Of a stretch of DNA of 64,000 bases, positions 8,909 to 18,167 are shown piece after piece. The DNA is taken from contig NZ_CP108352.1 in the NCBI RefSeq assembly GCF_036237275.1, positions 6,262,001 to 6,326,000 on the forward strand. The letters run 5' to 3'. Numbering within the stretch: position 1 is the first letter of the stretch; the number at the start of each line of letters is the position of its first letter. The position numbers and the translations under genes were made by a program. Source of the DNA: Streptomyces sp. NBC_01353 (GTDB lineage: Bacteria > Actinomycetota > Actinomycetes > Streptomycetales > Streptomycetaceae). The notes under the pieces were generated by a model. The model saw only the letters and a program-made list of their open reading frames with translations, had not been told where the DNA came from and ran no database searches.

Positions 8909-10291
8909 CTACGCCACCCGCCGCACCACGTACGCCGTGCCGCCCTTCGGGGACGGCTCCTCGCCCACGTACTCCTGGCCACGCATCTCGCACCACGCCG
9001 GGATGTCCAGACGGGCCGCCTCGTCGTCGGCGAGAACCGTGACCGTCCCGCCGAGAGGGACGTCGTCGATCACCTTCGCCAGTTCGATGACCGGGATCGG
9101 GCAGCGCTTGCCCAGCGCGTCCACCACGAGCGAGCCCGAGGACGCCGCCCTGGTCACCGCCTCCGGGGCGCCCAGCCGCTCCCGTACCCCCGCGACGACG
9201 CCCGGCAGCACCTCCAGGAAACGGTCCACGTCCGCCTCGGGTGTCCCGATCGGCAGCGACACCCGGACGTTGCCCTCGCTCAGCACCCCCATCGCGCGCA
9301 GCACATGGCTGGGCGTCAGCGTCGAGCTGGTGCACGACGAACCGGACGAAACGGAGAAACCCTCCCGGTCCAGCTCGTGCAACAAGGTCTCCCCGTCGAC
9401 ATAGAGACAGGAGAAGGTGACGAGATGGGGGAGTCGGCGCACCGGGTCACCCACCACCTCCACATCCGGCACGAGCTCCGGCACCCGCGCGCGGATCCGG
9501 TCCACCAGTCCCCGCAGCCGTGTCGCCTCAGCCTCCGCCTCCGCCCGTACCGCCCGCAGCGACGCCGCGGCGGCCACGATCGCCGGCAGGTTCTCGAAAC
9601 CGGCCGCCCGCCCCGACTCCCGCTCGTCCGGGGGTCCTTGGGGCGCGAACCGCACGCCCTTCCGTACCGCGAGCAGCCCCACCCCCGACGGTCCGCCCCA
9701 TTTGTGTGCACTTGCCGCGAGCAGCGACCAGCCGCCGTCCACCGGCCCCCACCCCAGTGACTGCGCCGCGTCCACGAGCAGCGGCACCCCCGCCTCCCGG
9801 CACGCCTCCGCGACCTCGGCCACCGGCTGCACCGTCCCCACCTCGTGGTTGGCGGACTGCAGACACGCCAGGGCCGTCCCCTCCGTCAGGGCCGCGGCGA
9901 AGGCGGAGGGGTCCACCGCGCCGGACCGGTCCACCGGGACCTCCGTCAGCGACCCGCCCGCCGCCGCGTGCGCCTCGCCGGCGTGCAGGACGGAGGAGTG
10001 CTCGACCGCCGACACCACGAGCCGCGTTCCGACACGCCGACGCCCCGCGAGGGCGCCGGAGATTCCGGAGTGAACAGCGCGCGTCCCCGAAGGAGTGAAC
10101 ACCAGCTCGTCGGGGCGGCAGCCGACCGCCTCCGCCGCGGCCTCCCGCGCCGCGTCCAGGAGCAGCCGGGCCCGCCGCCCCTCGCGGTAGAGCCGGGCCG
10201 GGTCGGCCCAGCCCTCGTCCAGGGAGGCGAGCAGCGCCTGGCGGGCTACGGGGTGCAGTGGGGCGGAGGAGGCGGCGTCGAAGTAGGGCAC
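8909..10291 (-). CDS. Cysteine desulfurase fused to a TusA sulfur carrier
   Basis: This 460-residue two-domain protein has residues 1-375 as a class V PLP enzyme of the IscS/NifS type that takes sulfur from cysteine. The PLP lysine is K197 in SAHKWGGP, and the persulfide Cys is C320 in VSSGSSCTSS. Residues 385-460 form a TusA/SirA-like domain with the acceptor Cys C397 in GKRCPIPVIELAK. The fusion suggests direct transfer of sulfane sulfur from the desulfurase to the carrier, for thiolation or cofactor sulfur. It is transcribed away from ctaC; the 287-bp gap holds the promoters of both units. Confidence 0.93.
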   Translation of the reverse strand: MPYFDAASSAPLHPVARQALLASLDEGWADPARLYREGRRARLLLDAAREAAAEAVGCRPDELVFTPSGTRAVHSGISGALAGRRRVGTRLVVSAVEHSSVLHAGEAHAAAGGSLTEVPVDRSGAVDPSAFAAALTEGTALACLQSANHEVGTVQPVAEVAEACREAGVPLLVDAAQSLGWGPVDGGWSLLAASAHKWGGPSGVGLLAVRKGVRFAPQGPPDERESGRAAGFENLPAIVAAAASLRAVRAEAEAEATRLRGLVDRIRARVPELVPDVEVVGDPVRRLPHLVTFSCLYVDGETLLHELDREGFSVSSGSSCTSSTLTPSHVLRAMGVLSEGNVRVSLPIGTPEADVDRFLEVLPGVVAGVRERLGAPEAVTRAASSGSLVVDALGKRCPIPVIELAKVIDDVPLGGTVTVLADDEAARLDIPAWCEMRGQEYVGEEPSPKGGTAYVVRRVA

Positions 10292-10578
10292 CGGACAAAG
10301 CTAGCCTCTCGTCCCTTAAGTCCCCGTCAGATGCCCGGCCCGCACCGCCGATCGCGTGCCCGGGACCCCCTCGGAGACCCTCCGCGGAATGATCCCGTCC
10401 ACCCCTTCGGGGAGTCGGACGGCGCGTTGGGCACCCTCCCCGCGCGACCCCAAATAGCGTCCAGTAGGGTTTGGTCCGCATAAACATCCAAACCCCTGCC
10501 CGCGGCCAGGGGCGGCGACCGACCAGCGAGACGGCCGTAGCCGACCAGCGCGGGCCGAGACTCTCGGGAAGGCGCTAC

Positions 10579-11544
10579 GTGAGTCCCAACGGCTCCGACC
10601 GCTCGTCGCGGCGCCCGATGCGGCGGAAGCTGCCGCAGGTGCTGACTGCGGGCCTGATCCTGGCGACAGCCACTGGCTGCTCGTACAACTGGGAAGACTT
10701 CCCCCGCCTTGGTATGCCCACCCCGGTCACGGAAGAGGCTCCCACGATCCTCTCCCTCTGGCAGGGCTCGTGGGCGGCTGCGCTCGTCACGGGCGTGCTG
10801 GTCTGGGGGCTGATCCTGTGGTCCGTCATCTTCCACCGGCGCAGCCGCACCAAGGTCGAAGTACCGCCGCAGACGCGGTACAACATGCCCATCGAGGCGC
10901 TGTACACGGTCACTCCGCTCATCATCGTGTCGGTGCTCTTCTACTTCACCGCGCGTGACGAGTCGAAGCTCCTGTCGCTCGCCGACAAGCCGGCCCACAC
11001 CATCAACGTGGTCGGCTACCAGTGGAGCTGGGGCTTCAACTACATCGAGAACGTGCCGGGTGTGACGGGTGACGCGCAGACGGCCCCGAACCTCGACGCC
11101 ATTCCGGACAAGTTCCAGGACGACTTCCCGGCGAACGCCGGCGGTGTCTACGACGCCGGTATCCCCGGTAACCGGAACCCGCAGACCGGCAACCCGGGCC
11201 CGACCCTGTGGCTGCCGAAGGGCGAGAAGGTCCGGTTCGTCCTGACCTCCCGTGACGTCATCCACTCCTTCTGGGTGGTCCCCTTCCTGATGAAGCAGGA
11301 CGTCATCCCGGGGCACACCAACGCCTTCGAGGTGACCCCGAACCAGGAGGGCACCTTCCTCGGCAAGTGCGCCGAGCTGTGTGGTGTCGACCACTCCCGG
11401 ATGCTCTTCAACGTCAAGGTGGTCTCTCCGGAGCGCTACCAGCAGCACCTGAAGGAGCTGGCGGAGAAGGGGCAGACCGGCTACATCCCGTCTGGCATCG
11501 AGCAGACGGACCCGGCCAGGAATGCGGAGAAGAACCAACTGTGA
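10579..11544 (+). CDS. ctaC: Cytochrome c oxidase subunit II
   Basis: This is subunit II of the aa3-type oxidase, which accepts electrons through the CuA centre. I start at GTG 10579 (GGGAAGG 6 nt before), giving 321 residues; the frame is open further upstream. Seen: an N-terminal export signal ending in ATATGC (likely lipoprotein, Cys at about 33); two membrane helices; the YQWSWGFNY aromatic segment; then the CuA ligands in VIHSFWV and in [12 protein letters not shown] (two Cys, His, Met). An extra loop rich in Pro/Gly/Asn sits in the cupredoxin domain, as in actinobacterial homologues. Its stop overlaps the ctaD start (GTGA). Confidence 0.97.
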   Translation: MSPNGSDRSSRRPMRRKLPQVLTAGLILATATGCSYNWEDFPRLGMPTPVTEEAPTILSLWQGSWAAALVTGVLVWGLILWSVIFHRRSRTKVEVPPQTRYNMPIEALYTVTPLIIVSVLFYFTARDESKLLSLADKPAHTINVVGYQWSWGFNYIENVPGVTGDAQTAPNLDAIPDKFQDDFPANAGGVYDAGIPGNRNPQTGNPGPTLWLPKGEKVRFVLTSRDVIHSFWVVPFLMKQDVIPGHTNAFEVTPNQEGTFLGKCAELCGVDHSRMLFNVKVVSPERYQQHLKELAEKGQTGYIPSGIEQTDPARNAEKNQL

Positions 11545-13277
11545 GCATCCTCAACGAACCCCAGGGTGCGGCCGCGGCTGAGGACTCGTACGAGAACGAG
11601 CTCCCGGTACGCCGCAAGCAGCCCGGCAACGTCGTGGTGAAGTGGCTGACGACCACCGACCACAAGACGATCGGCACGATGTACCTCGTCACGTCGTTCG
11701 TATTCTTCTGCGTCGGCGGCGTGATGGCGCTCTTCATGCGCGCCGAGCTGGCCCGTCCGGGCACGCAGATCATGTCGAACGAGCAGTTCAACCAGGCGTT
11801 CACGATGCATGGCACGGTCATGCTGCTGATGTTCGCGACGCCGCTGTTCGCCGGATTCGCGAACTGGATCATGCCGCTGCAGATCGGCGCGCCCGACGTG
11901 GCGTTCCCGCGGCTGAACATGTTCGCGTACTGGCTGTACCTCTTCGGCTCGCTCATCGCCGTGGGTGGCTTCCTCACCCCGCAGGGCGCGGCCGACTTCG
12001 GCTGGTTCGCCTACTCCCCGCTGTCGGACGCCGTCCGCTCGCCGGGTGTCGGCGCCGACCTCTGGATCATGGGTCTGGCCTTCTCCGGCTTCGGCACGAT
12101 CCTCGGCTCGGTCAACTTCATCACCACGATCATCTGCATGCGCGCTCCGGGCATGACGATGTTCCGTATGCCGATCTTCACCTGGAACGTGCTGCTGACC
12201 GGTGTGCTGGTCCTGCTCGCCTTCCCGGTCCTCGCCGCCGCGCTCTTCGCGCTTGAGGCGGACCGCAAGTTCGGCTCGCACATCTTCGACGCGTCCAACG
12301 GCGGCGCGCTGCTGTGGCAACACCTCTTCTGGTTCTTCGGCCACCCAGAGGTGTACATCATCGCGCTGCCGTTCTTCGGCATCGTCTCCGAGGTCATCCC
12401 GGTCTTCAGCCGCAAGCCGATGTTCGGCTACATCGGTCTGATCGCCGCGACGATCGCGATCGCCGGTCTCTCCGTGACCGTGTGGGCCCACCACATGTAC
12501 GTCACCGGAGGCGTCCTCCTACCGTTCTTCTCCTTCATGACGTTCCTCATCGCCGTACCGACAGGCGTGAAGTTCTTCAACTGGATCGGAACGATGTGGA
12601 AGGGCTCGTTGTCCTTCGAGACGCCGATGCTCTGGACGATCGGCTTCCTGGTCACCTTCACCTTCGGTGGTCTGACCGGCGTCATCCTGGCCTCGCCGCC
12701 GATGGACTTCCACGTCTCCGACTCGTACTTCGTCGTCGCGCACTTCCACTACGTCGTCTTCGGCACCGTGGTCTTCGCGATGTTCGCCGGCTTCCACTTC
12801 TGGTGGCCGAAGTTCACGGGCAAGATGCTGGACGAGCGGCTCGGCAAGATCACGTTCTGGACGCTGTTCATCGGCTTCCACGGCACGTTCCTGGTGCAGC
12901 ACTGGCTGGGTGCCGAGGGCATGCCGCGTCGTTACGCGGACTACCTCGACGCCGACGGCTTCACCGCGCTGAACACGGTCTCGACGATCTCCTCGTTCCT
13001 GCTCGGCCTGTCGATCCTGCCGTTCCTCTACAACGTGTGGAAGACCGCCAAGTACGGCAAGAAGATCGAGGTCGACGACCCGTGGGGCTACGGCCGCTCG
13101 CTCGAGTGGGCGACCTCCTGCCCGCCGCCGCGGCACAACTTCCTCACCCTGCCGCGGATCCGTTCCGAATCCCCGGCGTTCGACCTGCACCACCCTGAGA
13201 TCGCGGCGGTCGACCAGCTCGAGAACAAGCCGCACGAGGCCGTGGCCCTCACGGGTGGCAAGGAGGCCGGCAAGTGA
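11541..13277 (+). CDS. ctaD: Cytochrome c oxidase subunit I
   Basis: This is the catalytic subunit (578 residues, 12 membrane helices) of the aa3 oxidase; it reduces O2 to water and pumps protons. Seen: the heme a ligand in FTMHGTVM; the CuB region [14 protein letters not shown] carrying the His-Tyr pair; the two His of WAHHMYVTG; and the haem ligands in [15 protein letters not shown]. Start GTG 11541 overlaps the last codon of ctaC by four bases, which implies translational coupling. The long upstream open frame inside ctaC is not used. The C-terminal cytoplasmic tail ends in Lys/Glu-rich sequence. Confidence 0.98.
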   Translation: MSILNEPQGAAAAEDSYENELPVRRKQPGNVVVKWLTTTDHKTIGTMYLVTSFVFFCVGGVMALFMRAELARPGTQIMSNEQFNQAFTMHGTVMLLMFATPLFAGFANWIMPLQIGAPDVAFPRLNMFAYWLYLFGSLIAVGGFLTPQGAADFGWFAYSPLSDAVRSPGVGADLWIMGLAFSGFGTILGSVNFITTIICMRAPGMTMFRMPIFTWNVLLTGVLVLLAFPVLAAALFALEADRKFGSHIFDASNGGALLWQHLFWFFGHPEVYIIALPFFGIVSEVIPVFSRKPMFGYIGLIAATIAIAGLSVTVWAHHMYVTGGVLLPFFSFMTFLIAVPTGVKFFNWIGTMWKGSLSFETPMLWTIGFLVTFTFGGLTGVILASPPMDFHVSDSYFVVAHFHYVVFGTVVFAMFAGFHFWWPKFTGKMLDERLGKITFWTLFIGFHGTFLVQHWLGAEGMPRRYADYLDADGFTALNTVSTISSFLLGLSILPFLYNVWKTAKYGKKIEVDDPWGYGRSLEWATSCPPPRHNFLTLPRIRSESPAFDLHHPEIAAVDQLENKPHEAVALTGGKEAGK

Positions 13278-13672
13278 AGTTCCAGGGCAGGTTGTTCATC
13301 TGGCTGAGCATCTTCGTGCTCGCCATGGCCATCCTCTACGGCGTGTGGTCGAAGGAGCCGGTCGGTACGACGGCACTGTTCCTGGCCTTCGGTCTCTGCA
13401 TCATGGTCGGCTACTACCTGGCCTTCACGGCCCGGCGTGTCGACGAGATGGCCATGGACAACAAGGAGGCCGACGTCGCGGACGAGGCCGGCGAGGTGGG
13501 CTTCTTCGCCCCCCACAGCTGGCAGCCGCTCTCGCTGGCCACCGGTGGCGCGCTCGCCTTCCTCGCCGTCGCGATGGGCTGGTGGATCCTGTACTTCTCG
13601 GCTCCGCTGATCCTGGTCGGCCTGTTCGGCTGGGTGTTCGAGTTCTACCGCGGTGAGAACCAGAACCAGTAG
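13274..13672 (+). CDS. ctaF: Actinobacterial cytochrome c oxidase subunit IV
   Basis: This 132-residue membrane protein has four predicted helices and is the actinobacteria-specific small subunit IV of the aa3 oxidase. It begins with GTG overlapping the ctaD stop (GTGA), completing a ctaC-ctaD-ctaF operon. Seen: helices at about 6-24, 32-52, 85-103 and 105-125, with an acidic loop near 60-75. It has no cofactor-binding residues; a structural role in the bc1-aa3 supercomplex is known for the family. Confidence 0.95.
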   Translation: MKFQGRLFIWLSIFVLAMAILYGVWSKEPVGTTALFLAFGLCIMVGYYLAFTARRVDEMAMDNKEADVADEAGEVGFFAPHSWQPLSLATGGALAFLAVAMGWWILYFSAPLILVGLFGWVFEFYRGENQNQ

Positions 13673-13690
13673 CAGTACCCCGTAACACTC

Positions 13691-13734
13691 CGAGGGGCCC
13701 GGTCACTTCGTCACCGAAGTGACCGGGCCCCTCG
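13691..13734 (+). terminator. Terminator of ctaCDF
   Basis: A perfect 20-bp inverted repeat (13691-13710 with 13715-13734) with loop tcac is followed by tttgc, 18 bases after the ctaF stop. Confidence 0.92.
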
Positions 13735-13784
13735 TTTGCAGTACTCGACGCGCTGGGTGCGAGGAATGTTCTTACGGTGATGTC

Positions 13785-15038
13785 ATGAACGACACGCCGC
13801 GCATTCGGACTGTTCTGAGCTGCACTCTTCTGGCCCTCATGGTCACCGCCAGCGCCGGTGCCTGCGCGGGCACCGACGGCCACCCGCTGTCGGCGAAGCC
13901 CTACGACGCCGCGGAGCAGGTCTCCTTCAACGCCCCGGCCGATGGCAAGAAGGCCGACCCGGACAAGGCGCTGGAGATCACGGCCCAGGGCGACGACGGC
14001 CGCATCACCGATGTGACGGCCATCGACGAGACCGGGCACCACCTGGCGGGCGAGCTCACCGCGGACGGCCAGCGCTGGCGCTCCACGGGCTCCCTGACGG
14101 CCGGCGGCCGCTACACCGTCAAGGTCTCCACGGAGGACGAGGACGGCGCCCCTGGCACCCGTACGTTCACCTTCGAGACGGCCCCGGCCAAGAGGGGCCT
14201 GACCGCGACGTTCGGCCCGGAGGCGGGCACGTACGGCGTCGGACAGCCCATCACGGCCGCCCTCAGCATGCCCGTCAAGGACAAGGCGGCCCGGGCGGTC
14301 GTCGAACGGGCCCTGAAGGTCCGCTCCACGCCCGCCGTCGAGGGCTCCTGGTACTGGGTGGACGACAAGAAGCTGCACTTCCGCCCGAAGGAGTACTGGC
14401 CCGCGGGCGCGTCGGTCTCGGTCAGCGGCAACCTCGCCGGCGTCAAGATCGGCGACAAGCTGTACGGCGGGGAGTCGAAGCCGCTGACGCTGAAGATCGG
14501 CGACCGGATCGAGGCCGTCGCGGACGCGGGCTCGTACTCCATGACCGTGCGGCGCAACGGAGAAGTGATCAAGACCATGCCGGTGACCACCGGCAAACCG
14601 GGCTTCTCCACCCGTAACGGCATCAAGGTCGTGCTCGGCAAGGAGTACTTCGTCCGGATGCGGGGCACCAGCGTCGGCATCGCGGAGGGCAGCTCGGAGT
14701 CGTACGACCTGCCCGTCTACTACGCGACAAGGGTGACCTGGAGTGGTGAGTACGTCCACGCCGCGCCCTGGTCCGTGGGCTCGCAGGGGTTCGCGAACGT
14801 CAGCCACGGCTGTGTCGGCATGTCGACGGGCAACGCGGCCTGGTTCTTCGAGACCGTCCGTCCGGGCGACATCGTGCAGACCGTCAACAGCTTCGGCGAC
14901 ACGATGGACACGTTCGGGAACGGCTTCGGCGACTGGAACCTGGCCTGGGACAAGTGGCGTCAGGGCAGCGCCCTGGTGGCCGACGCCAAGAGCGCCGCCC
15001 ACCAGCCCGACCCGACCCGCCTGCAGCCGTCCATCTAG
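13785..15038 (+). CDS. L,D-transpeptidase lipoprotein with Ig-like domains
   Basis: This 417-residue exported enzyme makes 3-3 cross-links in peptidoglycan. Seen: an N-terminal signal ending SAGAC (likely lipobox, Cys at about 27); two Ig-like segments (roughly 45-130 and 140-240, with the FTFETAPAKRGL junction); and a YkuD catalytic domain with H341 and C343 in SHGCVGMS. A C-terminal Trp-rich cap (WNLAWDKW) is typical of mycobacterial-type Ldt enzymes. ATG 13785 is preferred over the upstream in-frame codon, which lies in the ctaF terminator. It sits between the two halves of the oxidase cluster, without shared operon structure. Confidence 0.93.
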   Translation: MNDTPRIRTVLSCTLLALMVTASAGACAGTDGHPLSAKPYDAAEQVSFNAPADGKKADPDKALEITAQGDDGRITDVTAIDETGHHLAGELTADGQRWRSTGSLTAGGRYTVKVSTEDEDGAPGTRTFTFETAPAKRGLTATFGPEAGTYGVGQPITAALSMPVKDKAARAVVERALKVRSTPAVEGSWYWVDDKKLHFRPKEYWPAGASVSVSGNLAGVKIGDKLYGGESKPLTLKIGDRIEAVADAGSYSMTVRRNGEVIKTMPVTTGKPGFSTRNGIKVVLGKEYFVRMRGTSVGIAEGSSESYDLPVYYATRVTWSGEYVHAAPWSVGSQGFANVSHGCVGMSTGNAAWFFETVRPGDIVQTVNSFGDTMDTFGNGFGDWNLAWDKWRQGSALVADAKSAAHQPDPTRLQPSI

Positions 15039-15041
15039 CCG

Positions 15042-15443
15042 TCAGACGTCGATGGACAGCCGCGAACGCAGCAGGGCCGCCAAGGACGCCGCGAACTCGA
15101 CCGGTTCCACCGGAAGGGTGACAGCGGCGTCCGCGCGGCTCCAGGTGGCCAGCCAGGCGTCCTGCGGGCGGCCGATCAGGAGCAGCACCGGCGGGCAGTG
15201 GAAGACCTCGTCCTTGATCTGCCGGCACACGCCCATCCCGCCCGCCGGCACGGCCTCGCCGTCCAGGACGCAGACGTCGATGCCGCCCTCGTCCAGGCGC
15301 TTCAGCACGGCCGGGAGTGTCGCGCATTCGATGAACTCGACCGGCGGAACGTCGGCAGCGGGCCTGCGCCCCGCAGCCAGGCGCACCTGCTCCCGGGTGT
15401 TCGCGTCGTCGCTGTAGACCAGGACCGTGGCGCTCGACTGCAT
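15042..15443 (-). CDS. Stand-alone atypical receiver-domain protein
   Basis: This 133-residue protein has the fold pattern of a response-regulator receiver (ATVLVYSDD at the first strand, acceptor-like D61 in CVLDGEAVP) but no output domain. The conserved Lys of canonical receivers is replaced: the expected K-P site reads VTLPVEP. Phosphorylation-driven switching may therefore be altered or absent. The start at 15443 is supported by GGAGG. It converges on the L,D-transpeptidase gene and is divergent from ctaE. No histidine kinase is adjacent. Function is unknown. Confidence 0.82.
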   Translation of the reverse strand: MQSSATVLVYSDDANTREQVRLAAGRRPAADVPPVEFIECATLPAVLKRLDEGGIDVCVLDGEAVPAGGMGVCRQIKDEVFHCPPVLLLIGRPQDAWLATWSRADAAVTLPVEPVEFAASLAALLRSRLSIDV

Positions 15444-15610
15444 CGTTCCTCCGTGAAGGTCATCAACCGATGCGGCGGATGCTACTCCGTCCCACACCCC
15501 GTCAACACCGGTTCGACACCGCCAGGGAGACCCCTTCGATGGGCCGTTCGGGCTGGACACACGCCCCTGACACTCCGAACGGCACCCCCCGGAGTGAGGG
15601 CGGGATAAGC

Positions 15611-15629
15611 GACCGACATAATGTCGGTC
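15611..15629. promoter_or_regulatory. Perfect 9-1-9 dyad over the ctaE start
   Basis: The 19-bp sequence gaccgacataatgtcggtc is a perfect inverted repeat with a 1-nt centre. It contains a -10-like CATAAT (15617-15622) and the ATG at 15621. If CATAAT is a real -10, transcription would start at about 15630, exactly at an in-frame GTG. It may be an operator or an mRNA hairpin; which one cannot be told from sequence. Confidence 0.5.
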
Positions 15630-16241
15630 GTGGCGACAGTAACGACAGTAGAAACCGGGCACGCGCACCCGTCGGTCAATCGACCGAACCTCACCAGCGT
15701 CGGAACCATCATCTGGTTGAGTTCCGAGCTGATGTTCTTCGCGGCCCTCTTCGCGATGTACTTCACCCTGCGATCGGTGACCGGTCCCGAGTTCTGGGAG
15801 GAACAGGCATCTGCCCTGAACTTCCCGTTCTCGGCGACCAACACCACGATCCTGGTGCTTTCCTCCCTCACCTGCCAGCTCGGCGTCTTCGCCGCGGAGC
15901 GGGGCGATGTGAAGAAGCTCCGGACGTGGTTCATCATCACGTTCGTGATGGGTGCGATCTTCATCGGCGGCCAGGTCTTCGAGTACACCGAGCTGGTCAA
16001 GCACGAGGGTCTTTCGCTCTCGTCGAACCCGTACGGCTCCGTGTTCTACCTGACCACCGGTTTCCACGGCCTGCACGTGACGGGCGGTCTCATCGCCTTC
16101 CTGCTGGTCCTGGGCCGGACGTACGCCGCCAAGAGGTTCACTCACGAGCAGGCAACCGCCGCCATCGTCGTGTCCTACTACTGGCACTTCGTCGATGTCG
16201 TCTGGATCGGCCTCTTCGCCACGATCTACATGATCAAGTAA
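15621..16241 (+). CDS. ctaE: Cytochrome c oxidase subunit III
   Basis: This is subunit III of the aa3 oxidase, 206 residues with five membrane helices, and stabilises the catalytic core. Seen: [17 protein letters not shown] in the first helix, the [15 protein letters not shown] segment and the terminal [14 protein letters not shown] helix typical of the family. Two starts are possible: ATG 15621 and GTG 15630. No good Shine-Dalgarno site is present, and CATAAT lies 7 nt before the GTG, so leaderless translation from 15630 is plausible. It leads the ctaE-qcrC-qcrA-qcrB unit. Confidence 0.95.
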   Translation: MSVVATVTTVETGHAHPSVNRPNLTSVGTIIWLSSELMFFAALFAMYFTLRSVTGPEFWEEQASALNFPFSATNTTILVLSSLTCQLGVFAAERGDVKKLRTWFIITFVMGAIFIGGQVFEYTELVKHEGLSLSSNPYGSVFYLTTGFHGLHVTGGLIAFLLVLGRTYAAKRFTHEQATAAIVVSYYWHFVDVVWIGLFATIYMIK

Positions 16242-16259
16242 TCGGGTCCCGGGACCCGA
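16242..16259 (+). terminator. Short perfect palindrome after ctaE
   Basis: The 18-bp palindrome tcgggtcccgggacccga begins right after the ctaE stop and has no T tract. It is a candidate partial terminator or mRNA-stability hairpin between ctaE and qcrC (50 bp before qcrC). Confidence 0.45.
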
Positions 16260-16308
16260 GCACATCCAGCAAGCATCGACGCAGAAGATCCTGACACCGG
16301 GGTAATCC

Positions 16309-17118
16309 GTGAAAAAGCTCTCCGCACGACGACGCCATCCGCTGGCGGCGGTCGTCGTCCTACTTCTCGCGCTGGCGGCCACTGGGGGGCTGTACGCCGC
16401 GTTCGCGCCCGCGGGCACGGCGAAGGCCGATGAAACCGCCCAGTCCCTCGCCATCGAGGAGGGCAAGAAGCTCTACTCCGTCGGCTGCGCCAGCTGCCAC
16501 GGAACCGGCGGTCAGGGCACCACTGACGGCCCCTCCCTGGTCGGCGTCGGCTCGGCCTCCGTGGACTTCCAGGTCGGCACGGGCCGTATGCCGGCCCAGC
16601 AGCCGGGCGCCCAGGTGCCGAAGAAGAAGGTCATCTACACGCAGGCTGAGATCGATCAGCTCGCGGCGTACATCGCCTCCCTCGGCGCCGGCCCGACCAC
16701 GCCGAAGGCGAGCCAGTACAGCCCCGACGGTGCCGACATCGCCCGTGGTGGCGACCTGTTCCGTTCCAACTGTGCCCAGTGCCACAACTTCACGGGTGAG
16801 GGCGGCGCGCTGACGCACGGCAAGTACGCCCCGAACCTCGAAGGCGTGAGCCCGAAGCACCTGTACGAGGCCATGCAGACCGGCCCGCAGAACATGCCCT
16901 CCTTCCCGGACACGACCATGCCGGAGAAGGAGAAGAAGGACATCATCGCGTACGTCCAGGCCGTCAACGGCGAAAAGGCCGACAGCCCCGGCGGGCTCTC
17001 GCTCGGCGGCCTCGGCCCGGTCAGCGAGGGTCTGTTCGCTTGGGTCTTCGGTCTGGGTGCGCTGATCGCAGTTGCCGTCTGGGTCGCGGCCCACACCGCT
17101 AAGGCCAAGAAGTCATGA
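16309..17118 (+). CDS. qcrC: Cytochrome bc1 complex diheme cytochrome c
   Basis: QcrC (269 residues) replaces cytochrome c1 in actinobacteria and passes electrons from the bc1 complex straight to the aa3 oxidase. Seen: an N-terminal membrane anchor (about 10-32); two haem c motifs, CASCH (60-64) and CAQCH (155-159); Met-containing loops such as GRMPAQQPG and QNMPSFPDT that supply axial ligands; and a C-terminal anchor (about 238-262). It starts with GTG. Its stop overlaps the qcrA start (ATGA), showing a coupled operon. Confidence 0.97.
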   Translation: MKKLSARRRHPLAAVVVLLLALAATGGLYAAFAPAGTAKADETAQSLAIEEGKKLYSVGCASCHGTGGQGTTDGPSLVGVGSASVDFQVGTGRMPAQQPGAQVPKKKVIYTQAEIDQLAAYIASLGAGPTTPKASQYSPDGADIARGGDLFRSNCAQCHNFTGEGGALTHGKYAPNLEGVSPKHLYEAMQTGPQNMPSFPDTTMPEKEKKDIIAYVQAVNGEKADSPGGLSLGGLGPVSEGLFAWVFGLGALIAVAVWVAAHTAKAKKS

Positions 17119-18167
17119 GTAGCCAAGAGATTCCAGAAGAGAACCTGCCCGCTGAGCAGGACACCGCGCACGGCGCGGTGAAGGTCCTCGACGACCCGTT
17201 CGCCGACCCGGGCCTTCCGCCTCACAAGCCGCGCATCCAGGACATCGACGAGCGGGCCGCCAGGCGGTCCGAGCGTGCGGTCGCCTTCATGTTCACGCTG
17301 TCGATGCTGGCCACGATCGGCTTCATCGCCTCGTACGTGATCTTCCCGGTCGACAAGATCGTGTACATCTGGCCGTTCGGCCGGGTGTCCGCGCTCAACT
17401 TCGCCCTGGGATGGACGCTCGGCCTGGCGCTGTTCTTCATCGGCGCGGGCGCGGTCCACTGGGCCCGCACCCTGATGTCCGACGTGGAGGTCGCCGACGA
17501 GCGTCACCCGATCCAGGCATCGCCGGAGACCAAGGCGAAGGTCATGGCGGACTTCGCGGCCGGTGCCGCCGAGTCCCAGATGGGCCGGCGCAAGCTGATC
17601 CGCAACACCATGTTCGGCGCGCTGTCGCTCGTACCGCTCTCCGGTCTCGTGCTGCTGCGTGACATGGGTCCGCTGCCCGAGAAGAAGCTCCGGTCCACCC
17701 TGTGGGCCCAGGGCAAGCAGCTCATCAACATGAACACGCACGAGCCGCTGCGTCCCGAGGACGTCGCGGTCGGTTCGCTGACCTTCGCGATGCCCGAGGG
17801 CCTCTCGGAGCACGACCACGACTTCCAGGTCCAGATCGCCAAGGCCGCCCTGATGATCGTCCGCATCCAGCCGGACGACATCAAGGACGGGCGCGAGCTG
17901 GAGTGGTCGCACGAGGGCATCGTCGCCTTCTCGAAGATCTGCACCCACGTGGGTTGCCCGATCTCCCTGTACGAGCAGCAGACGCACCACGTGCTCTGCC
18001 CGTGCCACCAGTCCACCTTCGACCTCTCCGACGGCGCCCGCGTCATCTTCGGCCCGGCCGGTCACGCCCTCCCGCAGCTGCGGATCGGCGTGAACGACAA
18101 GGGCTTCCTCGAGGCGCTCGGCGACTTCGACGAGCCCGTCGGCCCGTCCTTCTGGGAGCGCGGATGA
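17115..18167 (+). CDS. qcrA: Cytochrome bc1 Rieske iron-sulfur subunit
   Basis: This 350-residue Rieske protein takes an electron from menaquinol and passes it to cytochrome c. Seen: three N-terminal membrane helices (about 55-75, 90-115 and 165-190), an actinobacterial feature, and the 2Fe-2S ligands C276/H278 (CTHVGC) and C295/H298 (CPCHQS). The paired disulfide Cys of these motifs are also present. The first helix region is preceded by an acidic cytoplasmic tail. ATGA overlaps join it to both qcrC and qcrB. Confidence 0.97.
   Translation: MSSQEIPEENLPAEQDTAHGAVKVLDDPFADPGLPPHKPRIQDIDERAARRSERAVAFMFTLSMLATIGFIASYVIFPVDKIVYIWPFGRVSALNFALGWTLGLALFFIGAGAVHWARTLMSDVEVADERHPIQASPETKAKVMADFAAGAAESQMGRRKLIRNTMFGALSLVPLSGLVLLRDMGPLPEKKLRSTLWAQGKQLINMNTHEPLRPEDVAVGSLTFAMPEGLSEHDHDFQVQIAKAALMIVRIQPDDIKDGRELEWSHEGIVAFSKICTHVGCPISLYEQQTHHVLCPCHQSTFDLSDGARVIFGPAGHALPQLRIGVNDKGFLEALGDFDEPVGPSFWERG

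Noticed and set aside
15042-16466. 474-codon version of the receiver protein
   Set aside because: The first 340 codons run antisense to ctaE and qcrC; ATG 15443 has a good ribosome site and fits the receiver length.
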